From assembly GCA_947184155.2 (NCBI GenBank), contig CAMXCT020000317.1:97950-161949 (forward strand): DNA of 64,000 bases. The letters run 5' to 3'. Within the stretch, counting starts at the first letter, position 1. Each line of letters starts with the position of its first letter. Below, piece after piece: positions 22,435-35,882 of the stretch. The notes beneath the pieces were generated by a model. That model was not told where the DNA came from, did no database searches, and worked only from the letters and a program-made list of their open reading frames with translations. The translations under genes were made by a program, and so were the position numbers. Source of the stretch: Cladocopium goreaui (Eukaryota > Sar > Dinophyceae > Suessiales > Symbiodiniaceae).

Positions 22435-22584
22435 ATACACAGTATACATATACGTAAATCCGCCGACCCCAGCTGATGGCAGGGGGAGCGCGTCAGAGAA
22501 GAGATTACAAGCAGCAGCGATAGAAGCTTGCTGCAAGAACAAAACGCAACAGGCAAAGAGGCAAAAAGCAAGCACCTGGCCTGG

Positions 22585-22985
22585 CAGCTACATTTGAAGC
22601 TATTTCTTCTAGAAAACGACATTAGGCATTGGAGTCACTGGAGCCCCCCGGCGGAAAACCTCGTCTATCCTTAAGGGCATGGGCACGGCTGCGAGGCAAG
22701 TGGTTCATGCCGAACCTCACGGCTGCATTTGAAGCTCGTTTCTTCTCCGTTCAGAAAGCGACGTTAGGCACAGCCTCCCGGCGAGCACCCGGTCCATCCT
22801 TCGGGGGCATGGGGGTAAGGCTCTGCGAGGCACGCGTTTTCCGAGCTTGGCAGACGCATTTGAAGCTAATGTCTTCTCCGTTCAGAAAGCGACGTTAGGC
22901 ACTGGAGCCTCCCAGCGGAGCATCTGGTCCGTCCTTCAGGGGCCAGGGTAAGGCCCTGCGAGGTAAGCGTTTTCTGATGCATGTG
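22585..22985. repeat. Dispersed 131-135-bp repeat, three tandem units
   Basis: The phrase 'catttgaagc' recurs at 22591, 22726 and 22857. Shared segments include 'ttcttctccgttcagaaagc', 'gacgttaggcac' and 'gggggtaaggctctgcgagg'. The same repeat returns at 25935-26175. Confidence 0.93.
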
Positions 22986-23150
22986 CCCTGCACGCCCCCC
23001 CAGACATCGGGAACGGCAAACAGTGTGGCGGCGCCACCGGAGAGAGTGAGGTCGGCTTCGGCGTAAAACTGGGTGGTGAACCCGTTAAACGCCCCGCCAC
23101 CAGACACGATGGCACGCTTTGTGCCCCGGTCCACGCAGGTGAAGTTGGCT
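22940..23150 (-). other. Candidate Gly/Ala-rich coding exon, unknown
   Basis: The minus-strand frame reads 'RAIVSGGGAFNGFTT' and then 'ADLTLSGGAATLFAV'. The Gly-rich, beta-type pattern looks like real protein, perhaps from a repeat-rich surface or beta-helix protein. No splice partners were found. Confidence 0.35.
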
Positions 23151-23429
23151 TCCTGCGATGGTCGTTAAAGCCGATGGATCGGCATTTTCCCTTGTGTTTT
23201 CGATTGGCATTATCTTTTAGATGATACCTTTTCAACATGACATTTGTCCATGGGATTTGGGATTGCAGCAAAAGGGGGTTATAGATTGTAGTGGGTATAC
23301 GGTATGCCCTTATTCGAATATGAGAATATGTATCACTGAGTATGCAAAAGAATAGGCGTGTGCATACCTATGTACACATACATGCATCCACACATGCATA
23401 TTCACAAACACACGCATAGTAACCCTACG

Positions 23430-23540
23430 CGTATCTCTATATATACGTATATTAAAAAAAAATATATATATATATATATAAACATATATTTGTGTATGTG
23501 TATGTGTATATATATATATATGTGTGTGTGTGTGCGTGCC
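23430..23540. repeat. TA / TGTG microsatellite
   Basis: TATATA followed by TGTGTG runs. Confidence 0.95.
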
Positions 23541-23564
23541 TGTGTGACTCTATGTTTGCCAATG

Positions 23565-23855
23565 CATCTTGGTATACTGTATGTGGACCTTCCCCACCAG
23601 TCCTCAACCACCTGCAACAGGTCCGCCATAGGAGTCTCTGACAGAGAACTCCGGGCCAGTTGGACGTTAACGTCCTTTACATTGGTGCGGACCACCTTTG
23701 TCCCACTGCCCGGCTTCTTGGCCTTACGTGGCAATGCCGCTTCAATGTCTCTCATCTCCCACGAGTGGGGCTGGCACTGCAAATCCTTGCCACCCCACGC
23801 CTTGCAGCTATTCTGGCGAGAAGTCGCCTTCTGCAAGTCGGCCATCCTCGGCATA
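23565..23855 (-). other. Candidate coding exon, unknown
   Basis: The minus-strand frame reads 'RDIEAALPRKAKKPG', 'TKVVRTNVKDVNVQL' and 'MADLLQVVEDWWGR'. The composition is clearly protein-like with no low complexity. The family is not recognised and exon borders are unclear. Confidence 0.4.
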
Positions 23856-23939
23856 CACCATATTTACTTTGCCCGCTAATTCAAGCTTACCTAACTGTAG
23901 TAAGCCCGCATTTGTAGAGTTAGTCAACTTAAAAGCCCC

Positions 23940-24395
23940 TTAAGTCTGATTTCCGGTACTTATAGCCCCGTTAGTTTAAACTTCCATGATTTAGGTTAAG
24001 CCCCATAAGCCGATTTTATAGCTTTTTGCAAATGCTGTAAACCATTTCGCAGACTGAGCTGCAAGTCCCACCAGTCGGAGCCTAAAACTCGACAAGTCGG
24101 CTAAACACCACCGCAAAATGGTATCTACTCCGTACATGCATACACAACTTAATAGCCACGTTAGCCTACTTATAAACCCCCTATGTGCACACTTAGCACA
24201 GCTAGATTCATACTTGTGATACTTACATAATCCGTGTGGCCCACCTAAACATGTAATAAGTCACATGACAATGCAAGTGGGATCCGTTTACGCAAGCTTG
24301 AAGCAAACCCTGCATAACGATAATGTGTTTTTTTAACGTATATGGGCCCATCAGAAGCAAATCGTAGCACCTAAGTTACACCACTTCCTTCAAAA
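23940..24395. other. No gene seen
   Basis: Unique sequence with many stops on both strands and recurrent short phrases of the kind 'aagccccnttagtt'. Confidence 0.5.
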
Positions 24396-24404
24396 GCCGG
24401 GGCG

Positions 24405-24535
24405 CAACTCACGCAGCTGGGTCATGCGTGCCCCGTCTTCACTTGCCAGGGCGCGCATGTGCAATGCAGCAGCCAGCTGGCAGTTTACAGAGGCGTCGCC
24501 AAAGGGTTCCGCCGTGTCCTTGAAGGAAACAAGAT
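24405..24535 (-). other. Candidate Ala-rich coding exon, unknown
   Basis: After 'ttccttcaag' a minus-strand frame reads 'DTAEPFGDASVNCQL', 'AAALHMRALASEDG' and 'ARMTQLREL'. GC content is higher than the flanks, which is typical of coding exons in this window. The family is unknown. Confidence 0.4.
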
Positions 24536-24539
24536 GCGC

Positions 24540-25930
24540 AAGTGAGGGAAGCACAGAAACTTATCCTTAACAGTTGTCACTCCAAGAAAACTTGAAACAT
24601 GAGAAGCATCTTCGTCGACTCAGATGACAAATCAATCACTGGAAGCATCCAAATTCTAGAGGATTCCATTCCCTCGGTATGAGTTACTAAGGGAAATCAT
24701 CCCCTAATGGCCTTCATTCAGATTAGTGAATAAACTACAACTAATCCAGATTCCCTCTCACAAAATGTCCAAGAAACCCCGACTCATTCTGGGCAATGTT
24801 TTGTTCGCCATAAAGTAGTCGGAACAACAGATGATATACCGTCCAGAAATCAACCGCGGCAATGGAAATTCCACCATTTCTGGAAATTTCCCCTTCCCTT
24901 TAGTTCAGGGATTTCCTGTAGTCATGTTTGATTACCCGGAGGGCATACAAGGTCATGCCTTGGATTCGATTTCGGGGACCCACAGGGATGTTTGTTGGTC
25001 TAAAAACCCCATGGAACTCTAGTTAAACTAGTCTGACAATTCTGGCCCACAATTACAAATGGTATTATGCCTCCAATCTAAAAGTTTATCACTGAAGAAG
25101 TGAAGTTTTTCTGGGCCATAAAATTTACAACTCTTAAGGGCTATATTTTTCTGCATTGGGTTATGTCTAACCTTCTGCTGGGATCCAACTTGTGCAACGT
25201 GTCGTGCAGTCCATTGGACATAAAAGGGACCGGGATGTGAAGGACAATGTCCAGAGCTCAGTTGCTGGTGCTGTCCAGCTGTAATGATGGGATTAAGCTG
25301 GTGATGTCAGCGGTAAGATTTCTCATGGAATATATAGCTGATTAATGTTAGCTAAATTGCTAGAACTTGGGGTTGTATGATAGTGTTTCAATCTAGATTA
25401 TACAATTTAATGGGTTTAACATTCTTCTTAACAGGGGCGCGCTACCTTGTATGAGCCATTGAAAATACCTCTGTTGATTGGTTGATCCGTTGGAAGTTAT
25501 ACCACTGCGGGGGTTCTTGGGAGCTAGGAACTAACCCACAATACGGATACCCATTTTCCAACCAGTATCATCGGGTTAGATAGGCGTATTTTGTCATGAT
25601 ATACATTTACATATATATATATACAAAATATTGTCATGGCGCACATATATATATATACCTATACCTATACTACCTATATATATATATGTGTGTGTGTGCG
25701 TGTGTCATTAGATGTTATTTATACGTGCATATTGTTTACTACAATCAACATCCCTGGGGAGATGTTTAGGGTGAACGGCAGGGAAAGAGAGGCAGAAATG
25801 GTGAAGCGGAATGTCTTTAGCCATTTCCAACAGCGCTAGAAATGGATCAATGGGAGCATCAAAAAACAACTGAGCAGCAAGTGTTTTCATGAGGTGTCTT
25901 CACTACGGGCACATGCACTTGAGCATGGCG
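24540..25930. other. No gene seen; includes a TA/TGTG tract
   Basis: AT-rich unique sequence. A TA/TGTG microsatellite occupies about 25590-25705. Confidence 0.5.
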
Positions 25931-25934
25931 CCGC

Positions 25935-26175
25935 TAATTTCTTCTCCATCAGAAAGCGACGTTAGGCACTGCTCCTGCCACGGAGCACCTGCTCCGTCCT
26001 TCAAGGGCATGGGGGTAAGGCTCTGTGAGGCACGCTTTTCCGAGCCTGGAAGCTGCATTTGAAGCTAATTTCTTCTCCGTACCGAAGGGTAAGGCTCTGC
26101 GAAGCATGCATTTTCCGAGCCTGGCAGCTACATTTGAAGCTACTTTCTTCTCCGTTCAGAAAGCGACGTTACAGA
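25935..26175. repeat. Second cluster of the dispersed 131-135-bp repeat
   Basis: Shares 'ttcttctcc', 'agaaagcgacgtta', 'gggggtaaggctctg' and 'catttgaagct' with 22585-22985. One unit is shortened by a deletion near 26080. Confidence 0.9.
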
Positions 26176-26179
26176 ACAT

Positions 26180-27525
26180 GCAAACACAACTGGCCTGCTG
26201 AATGCTGCCAAATCGCAGAATGCAAACCAAAGGTCTACGAATGCCTGGGCAATTTCGTGTCATAACTTCGGTGCACGCGACTGCCGTGCCTGCCGTGATC
26301 TTTTCCGTGGTGGTTCCTGCCAAGGTGCCGTTTTGCAGGACTCTTTTTGCATGTGTATATTATCCACTGTGATCCCCACTGTGCCACGCACATCCCGGCA
26401 GATGCGCTGACGCATTTTGCGCCGTATCTCGGGTCATGGATCCCGACACTTTCCAACATGTACAAGATACCTTTTTACACACGTCACTATTTTTTTGGTA
26501 CACCTATGGCCTGAGTAGCTCTTACAGTCCCTATAATTAACTTGGCACGTGCATCTGCAAAGATGATGTGACACCTACGGAACCACAGTGGGTGCATCAA
26601 TCCTGCAGCCACGTTCTGCTGGAGAGTGTGGCTAGACACCTGGCTGCAGAGCGCCGCCGGGGCGTCTGCACTGCGCGCACCAATCCATCCGTATCTCCGG
26701 CCTTCAAAAGCTCTCTTAGCTTTTGCGGCCCCCCACAGCCCCTCGCCAGCAAGGACAAGTTGGTACGTCGTGGACCGGCCGCTTCTCGCCGAAGCAGTTG
26801 TGGTGCTGGAGTAAAAACTTCTGTGCAAAAGGGCCATATGCCTGCCCGGCTGCCCGGGACAGGCTCGACATGGCCTGTGAAAAAAAGACGCGCCCCAGAG
26901 TGGGTTGCTCCTGCAACAGCCAGCTGGGAACACATGGGATCTGGGAAAATGCCCGGGCAGACGGGTCAAAGTCCCAGTCCTGCTGCACCCAGGGACCTCT
27001 AATCCGAATGGTTTTAATCTCCAGATAGGCGATAAACCACCAATGGTTCAGAAGCCGGAACCCTCCAGAACTAGAAGAATCAATCCTCCAAGTCTCATCA
27101 TGCATACCGCTGCATACCTAGAATTCTGATAGTACTGAACTACACCTCAGACCCGAGGAATTCATCTTACACATTCCCACCTTTTTTACCGAATGCTATT
27201 GGCCTCAGACCCAAGCATTTCCCAGCTTCATCATGCACACCCGGAATTCTTTCTGAAAACTTGTGCGCCCCACAAAAATGATCAATATGATGAATATTCT
27301 TATACATATATTCATAAAATTCAAAAATGCATGTAATTTTTGGGGGCGAAATGCGAAGAGGGTTGCTTCGGCGAATGCAAACCCTGGTCTGAGATGCCTG
27401 AAAAAATTGAACAAAATGTGAAACCCATGTGTACGAGGATTGGAATTCTAAGACTTGACGTGGTGAAGAGTTCACCCCACAGACTTTACATGCCTCGAGG
27501 ATTTCCGGGGAGAAGCCTTCGGCAA
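26180..27525. other. GC-richer unique sequence with overlapping frames, unassigned
   Basis: At 26580-27000 both strands have open frames, which suggests composition rather than coding. The minus frame includes 'GCGGPQKLRELLKAG', which is plausible for an exon, but no domain is recognised. Confidence 0.35.
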
Positions 27526-27529
27526 GCCA

Positions 27530-29215
<1,686 letters not shown>

Positions 29216-29219
29216 CATG

Positions 29220-29815
29220 AACATGAACATTAAGAAGGAGAAGAAGGAGAAGAAGAAGAAGAAGATCAAGAGCGGGCTGGAGCAGTTAGGGAACCGCGAT
29301 GGTGCACAAAGGCTCAATTATATGGTGCACTAACACATACATCATATGTGCGCCTTTTGCCATCGCGGAGTAGCCCCGCTTGCCGTGCCAAGCCTTTCTA
29401 CTCACTGCCATGTGTCTTTTACAACTTTCTCTGCATGTGACTCTATCCATAAACATCCTTGCTCAACACTGGTAATGTGCACTCTGTCCTCCTCTTTCGC
29501 GCTACCCGCAGCACTCTGCCCTTCTCCGGGGACTTGATCACACTTTCGGCCTATCTCTGCTGCTCTGGGCCCTCAGCTTCCCTACAATACCAACCCTGTT
29601 CAAACCTGTGCTGCCAACACAGACTCCTCAGCTTGACAGCCACGAACGCCTCCAACCCAAAGGGCATCGCCGGTGTGCGAAGCTCTACAAGATAATCTTT
29701 ATTGGGAAATGATGATATATGATATAGATATATATATATATGATATATAGGTCATGGGATTTGTTGACCCATTAATCTGTTTAAAAATAGGTAGCACAAC
29801 CCCAGATCTCCGCTG
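29220..29815. other. Region between the microsatellite and RtcB exons
   Basis: A minus-strand frame at about 29615-29695 reads 'LRTPAMPFGLEAFVA', which is plausible coding sequence of unknown family. A short TA tract lies at 29712-29750. Expected RtcB C-terminal motifs were not found here. Confidence 0.4.
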
Positions 29816-29818
29816 AAA

Positions 29819-32800
29819 TGTTGGCCTCGAGCTCCCCGCCCTTTGACGATGTAGCTTCCCACCTTAGCAACGAAGAAACATGTCCTGCTCTCTGGCGGTT
29901 TCAGAATGCTTTCACATCTAAATATCTTTCTCTATATATGTATATGATATATATATATATGTATATGATATATATATATATGTGTATATGATATATATAT
30001 ATATATGTATATGATATATATATATATATTGATATATATATATATACAGATAATGTGGTAAAACCAAAAATTCCTCGGGCAAACAGAGATGTTCTGCACT
30101 CTGAGGCCACGCCACTCCCATGCTTCCTGGGATGATGCCATACTCTCCTTCTCGTGCACTTGTCGCACCCTTCCGTGTCACCCACAGCGTTTTCTCCTGC
30201 GAATGATTCGAATGCTCGATTTGGTGAAGATGTTGACATATACTGTGCTTCGATACTATCCGCTTCAGAAATGTGTGCTTCAAAAAGTCAAAAGCCAAAG
30301 TGTTTTTTTCACCAAAGTCTACCCACTTCAGCTGACCTGGACCTGCTGAGATCTGGAGTCGTAGAAGCTACACTTTTCACACCTCGAAAAACTCCGTCGG
30401 TGCAAAAAAAGGTAACAACTGTCCAACTTGGCGTGTGGACTGGACAGGTGAAGTGGCAACGATCCCATCCCAATATTAAACACTCCCATTCTATGGTTCC
30501 AAAGATGTGATTCTCCCCTACTAAAGCATGGTTCCGTTTAGGGGGTGTTTAATATTAGGGGGAAGGGATTATGATGCAATATGTTCCGTGCCAGCATTCT
30601 GTAGCTGAGTTTTTGACTGGCAGAAATTATGATGTGCATTCACTGCGCGGGACAAATCCGCTTTCTTGCCCGTCACCTCTTCGATTGTGGCAATCATAAG
30701 CTCAAGCATACTGCGTCTGTTCTCTCGCGCATAAGCTTGACCTGAGGATTTTCGAAAAAGTCTTGTCAGAAATATAGAGCAGGTGCGACCAAATCTGACG
30801 TTCTCAACTCCATGCAGCTGTGAGACACCATTGCATGTCTTTCAAGTAGCTCCTTCCGTCTTTGCTTTCGACATCCAAGTAGTTCAAAGATCCATGAAGA
30901 CCCCTCAATGCCACGCCCCTGCAGCATTCAACTGTACACTCTGGATATGTATATATACATATATACACATGGATAACAATGTTGTCTTTTGCTTTGACAA
31001 TTCAATGCACCAGACAACTGCAAACAATATGTATGCCGCTGAATGAATAGCTTGTGTTGGCATCGTAAAGTGGTCTACGTTACTTGCATAACATACACAC
31101 TGCATCACTGATGCTCTTCATTCGGTGTTTTGTTTTGCTCTTCAGGGTTCAGGTGTTGGTGGTCATTTGTCTCTACAGTTGGCTGGTACTTACATTCGTC
31201 TTTTGTGGTGGTCAGTGTGTTGCTGTATTGCACTTCCTCAGGCAAGCTGCGCAGTTGTCATGTGTCATTTGTGGGAAATTCGTTGGAATTGGGCGAGGAA
31301 AAGCATTTAAGAAAGAAGCCGGGTGCGCAAAGCACGGCAAAAGCATGAATTGCCAAAAAACGAAGCTAGACAAAAAGAAACCAAAGGAGCACGAGATATC
31401 GAACCAAACATGCCCCATTTCAGGGGCTATTAGTCGGTTCAACATTGAAAGGGTTTGCAGCACACTCAAAGCCGCCTTTCACCGGCAACGCGATCATAGA
31501 ATGAGGCCGTTGTATTGCCCACATTGCGACTGCCACTGTGGAGCATGCACCAGACCTGCTTCGCTACGACCATGCGCCAAGCAAGGCCAACGGATATCGG
31601 TCAAGAGAAATGGACCCGCAAATGGCTAGTCATTTCCATTAAACCATCCATGTCCGGTCCATGTCCATCCTTTTTGAAGGGTCTTGACCCATAGCCCGTG
31701 TATAGCCAACTATCTAAATACTGCAAGTTCAAGCAAAGGGAGAGAGCCTGTCCATCACCTTCAGAGTATACAACTTCCAGGAAATGATTGCCGCCACCCA
31801 GGGTTCCCAATTGCAGGCCGATCTTCGGCTCTTTCTCAATCCGCTTTGCCAAGTAGTCTGTGGGATGATGTTCTCCTCAAAAGGAAACCAAATTTCTGTC
31901 CCTGTGAAAACACGTTGCTATGGCTATGGGTCAAAATTCTGTTGGGAGAAAAGAAGATGTTGGTCATCTTTCCGAGTAGACCAAGCATGACCAAGCCATT
32001 TGAATTGGTGCTCAATTTTGACCGGTATGAACTGTATCGACTGTATCAGTGCGATGGGTTTTCAAGGCTGCTACGTTGAGAGCCAAGGAACTAGTGATAT
32101 CCTTCAAAGTTTCTTTTGCCCATGGCAGTTGCGCATCGTGAGAATCGAAAGATGTGGGAATCCTGGCCTTGATCAAACTTTGCAGCCGGTGTAGGTCTTC
32201 GTCAGACAAGTCATCTTTGTACAAGCCCTCGATGGGAACGGCACACATGCCACAGCCAATGTCCACGCCAACAGCGTTGGGGCAAACGTACTTCTCGGAA
32301 GCAAAAACCGCACCAATGGCTACTCCTGCCGTAGGAGCAGGAGATCCGGTTGCCGCAATGCATCACAAAGTTGCACAAGCACAATTGTCACAATTCTGTC
32401 TGACACTCAATCGAGGCGATTAAGGTTCTACTGACAAGCTGTCAACGAATAAACTTCGCAGCCATCCTTTGCCCATGTGCACATCCGGCATCGCAGCAAC
32501 ATGACCAACAGGTAACGGTGATTCCTTAGTGCCCGAAGTTCAGTGCTGTGGCACCCAGACATGCACAGAGTTGTATAGGCTATTCTAAATTCATATGACC
32601 TGTGTTTGCCATGTGACATGTGTATATATATATACAGTACGTACATACATACATACATACATACATAGATACATACATACATTACATAACATAACATAAC
32701 ATTACATTACATTACATTACATTGCATTACATACATACGTATGTGTATATATACGCGCAACGCCTGGGTTTTGCCCAGGCGTTGCAGCGTAGAGGTTTCC

Positions 32801-34091
32801 CATTCACAAACAAATGATGTTGCAAATTACCGTAATTCCTATGGGGAAAATAACAAAGGTACTAGGGACTATTAAACAAACAAGGTCAAAAAAAACGAAA
32901 TTCCTATGGGAAAAACAAAACGGCATAACATTTGAAATTCCTATGGGAAAAACAACAAAGGTACTAGGAAATTTTAAACTCTCAAATCGTGAAACTTAAC
33001 ATTCAATTAGGAAGATCAACAAAGATATTAGGGAATATTAAACTCCCACCCCCGTTAAACCTTAAATTCCTATGGGGAAAACAACAAAGGTACTAGGGAC
33101 TATATTTAAAAAAAAAATGTCAAAACACCCGAAATTCCTATGGGAAAAACAAAAACGGTATTAGGGAATATTAAACTCCAACCCCGTTAAACTTTATAAT
33201 CAATTGGGAAGATCAACAAAGATATTAGGGAATATGAAACTCCCACCCCCGTTAAACTTCTACATTCATTGAAGATCTTCAATAAGGGTTTAATTCTCCC
33301 ACCCCCGTTAAACTTCTACATTGATTGAAGATCTTCAATAAGGGTTTAATTCTCCCACCCCCGTTAAACTTCTACATTCATTGAAGATCTTCAGTAAGGG
33401 TTTAATTCTCCCACCCCCGTTAAACTTCTACATTCATTGAAGATCTTCAATAAGGGTTTAATTCACCCACCCCCGTTAAACTTCTACATTCATTGAAGAT
33501 CTTCAATAAGGGTTTAATTCTCCCACCCCCGTTAAACTTCTACATTCATTGAAGATCTTCGATAAGGGTTTAATTCTCCCACCCCCGTTAAACTTCTACA
33601 TTCATTGAAAATCTCCAATAAGGGTTTAATTATCCCACCCCCGTTAAACTTCTACATTCATTGAAGATCTCCAATAAGGGTTTAATTCTCCCACCCCCGT
33701 TAAACTTCTACATTCATTGAAGATCTTCAATAAGGGTTTAATTCTCCTACCCCCGTTAAACTTCTACATTCATTGAAGATCTTCGATAAGGGTTTAATTC
33801 TCCCACCCCCGTTAAACTTCTACATTCATTGAAGATCTTCAATAAGGGTTTAATTCTCCCACCCTCATTAAACTTCTACATTCATTGAAGATCTTCGATG
33901 AGGGTTTAATTCTCCCACCCCCGTTAAACTTCTACATTCATTGAAGATCTCCAATAAGGGTTTAATTCTCCCACCCCCGTTAAACTTCTACATTCATTGA
34001 AGATCGTCAATAAGGGTCTGATGATGTTGATGATGATGATGATGATGGTGGTGATGATGATGATGATGATGATTATGTTGATGATCATGAT

Positions 34092-34122
<31 letters not shown>

Positions 34123-34175
34123 ATGATGATGTTGATGATCATGATGTTGATGATGATGATGATGATGCTGATGAT

Positions 34176-34260
<85 letters not shown>

Positions 34261-34724
34261 CGTCGCCCGTCGTCATTGCGGGTCCGGGCAAAACCCAGGC
34301 ATTTGCGGTATATATATAATAATGTATATACTAGTATATACATTGTATGTATATATAGTATATAAATATGCACATACATATAGAGACGGAGAGAAAGAAA
34401 CCAAGAACAAAGAACACATCCTCCTCCTCCCATGCCAAGCAGCTGCCAAGCTAATGAGCTGCTCCAAGGCCTTCGGGGCTATGGCTCCCAATCATTTGCC
34501 ACAATGGCAGAAAAAAACTTTATTATATTGTACTATACAGGCTGGACTATATATATAATAATATATATATATTATATATATATACAGATATACATATTTG
34601 TGTGGATCCTGAATGGTATGAGCATGATGAGCATACTATCTTTGAGGATCCATCCGATGTCGATCAACTTGGCCTGCTCCTCCACCTCGTTCCTTGGGGC
34701 ATAGAGGACCACCTTAACTTTGCG
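29819..34724 (-). CDS. rtcB: RtcB-type RNA-splicing ligase, spliced gene
   Basis: RtcB joins RNA ends carrying 2',3'-cyclic phosphate or 3'-phosphate to 5'-hydroxyl using GTP and Mn2+, for example tRNA halves. Minus-strand exons in order: about 34674-34724 (KVVLYAPRNEVEEQ); 32467-32524 (GHVAAMPDVHMGKG); 32325 to about 32120 (VGVDIGCGM, then PTSFDSHDAQLPWA); 31748-31857 (LQLGTLGGGNHFLEV); about 31476-31555 (VWCMLHSGSRNVG); 30827 to about 30910 (LNYLDVESKDG, YLKDMQW); about 30605-30741 (QAYARENRRSM, AVNAHHNF); 30116-30196 (LWVTRKGATSA, GIIPGSMG); 29862 downward (VGSYIVKGRGA). The metal-binding Asp and Cys of VDIGCGM and the His residues of GNHF, HSGSR and HHN are present. The HGAGR histidine was not found, although an exon resembling the region after it lies at 21907-22040. 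Donors include GC, GA and GT. One short N-terminal exon may be missed. Confidence 0.93.
29928..30055. repeat. TA/GATATA microsatellite in an RtcB intron or flank
   Basis: Repeats of 'gatatatatatatatgtatat' type. Confidence 0.95.
30462..30568. mobile_element. Short inverted-repeat element in an RtcB intron
   Basis: The left end 'cccaatattaaacactccc' and the right end 'gggggtgtttaatattaggg' are inverted repeats about 100 bp apart, lying between RtcB exons. It has no coding capacity. The core 'aatattaaac' also recurs in the repeats at 33000-33250. Confidence 0.65.
32640..32735. repeat. ACAT/ACATT microsatellite
   Basis: Runs of ACAT and ACATT units. Confidence 0.95.
32820..33250. repeat. Irregular repeats leading into the 56-bp array
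   Basis: Recurring phrases 'aaattcctatggg(g/a)aaaac', 'aacaaaggtactaggga' and 'gaatattaaactccca'. They look like diverged ancestors of the adjacent minisatellite. Confidence 0.85.
33251..34018. repeat. 56-bp minisatellite, about 13.7 copies, within an RtcB intron
   Basis: The phrase 'gttaaacttctacattcatt' recurs every 56 bp (33251, 33307, 33363, 33419, 33475, 33531 and onward). Every unit contains the perfect palindrome GAAGATCTTC or a one-base variant. It lies between the N-terminal exon near 34.7 kb and the next RtcB exon at 32.5 kb. Confidence 0.97.
34019..34262. repeat. GAT trinucleotide microsatellite
   Basis: (GAT)n with GTT and GAC variants. The Met-rich or Ile-rich frames here are artefacts. 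Confidence 0.98.
34300..34600. repeat. TA tracts flanking a short unique segment
   Basis: TA/TATG tracts occupy 34305-34375 and 34548-34590, with unique sequence between. Confidence 0.85.
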
Positions 34725-34759
34725 ATCATGGGCCGATGATGGGCCGATGGGTTTTCGAA

Positions 34760-35000
34760 CAACGACATGTTGCAAAGGGCACCAGCTGGGCTCACCGCTG
34801 GCACACCCTTTGTCTCAATCATTTCAGGCAAGGCATTGCTGGAGCTGTTAGAGCTGCTGGAGCTCCTCCAACCAGTTTGTCTGTGGTCTTCTGTGGTCTT
34901 CTGGGCGAACTTGACATATGTACACCTGCATGATGATCATGATGTATGTTCTGTGAATATGTGTATATTATATCTGGTTGGTGGTTTCAATCCCTCTGAA
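34760..35000. other. No gene seen
   Basis: Unique sequence with a short CTG/GAG-type repeat near 34840-34870. Confidence 0.5.
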
Positions 35001-35124
35001 AAACATGAAAGTCAGTTGGGATGATTATTCCCAATATATGGAAAAATAAAAAATGTTCCAAACCACCAACCAGATATATATATAATATTGTAGTATATTG
35101 TGCTGTGTACTCACATACCATCAC

Positions 35125-35250
35125 ATACCATATCAGTGGCGGAAAATCTGCACCACTTAGCTCCACAAAATGGTCCTGGCCACTTTGCGACGCCAACATA
35201 CGGCCAGAGCCGTTGCCAACAATGTAGATCTGCCTATAAGCACAAAGATT
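35125..35250 (-). other. Candidate coding exon, unknown
   Basis: A minus-strand frame reads 'IYIVGNGSGRMLAS' and 'HFVELSGADFPPLI' and ends at ATG|GTATGTG, a plausible donor. It lies between the FtsJ-like and RtcB genes on the same strand. The family is not recognised. Confidence 0.45.
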
Positions 35251-35882
35251 GGCTGGAGGGACCAGCACATCATATGTATCATGAGGGGGTGTCACAACAA
35301 ATCTTGATTATCATTTCAGTGAAAAACGATGGCGATCAAAAGGGTGTCCCCATTGTTTCGACCGAGTGTGAAATTCACGAGTATTCGGGCCTAGTTGTTT
35401 CCAGCTCCTCTGAAACTGGATTGGAGTAGGGCTGCCAACCGTTTTGTGTAGTGCGCAAAGGCTGCCATGGCAACTGTGGATGGCAACTACAGCTGCCATC
35501 TCACAAGTTTCACATAAACGGCAATGCCACGAGTGACGTTCGTTTGTTGGTTCCGATCGTGGATTATGAAACATCCAAGTATTTGATGGAGATATAGAGA
35601 GAGACAGTATCATTGGGTAGGATAGCCCCTATGCCTATAATCATCAGCCAAGTAAGTGTTTGGTAGCTGCTCATATTTGCTGGAACGTGCTACAGTAAAT
35701 ATCAAGCTCGTTTTTTGGTTTTGTCACACCCGTTCGCAGCTGTTCGCAGTACTGGTATGTGAGAACATTGCTGCATCTTTTAGATATCTCGACAAATATA
35801 TACACAATGAAGCTTTGAAACAAATGGTACATGAAATAGTCTTCAAATGCACACACTCTTCACTCTATCGGAGAATGAAGCC

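Noticed and set aside
31084..31629. 181-codon forward frame with Cys pairs resembling a zinc-binding domain
   Set aside because: It lies antisense to the RtcB HSGSRN exon (31476-31555). The Cys-rich part is the complement of that exon, so the minus-strand gene is the better explanation.
33251..34018. CRISPR-like regular array
   Set aside because: The 56-bp units are continuous with no unique spacers, and the genome is eukaryotic.
33997..34365. Met-rich forward frame and Ile-rich reverse frame
   Set aside because: GAT microsatellite translation.
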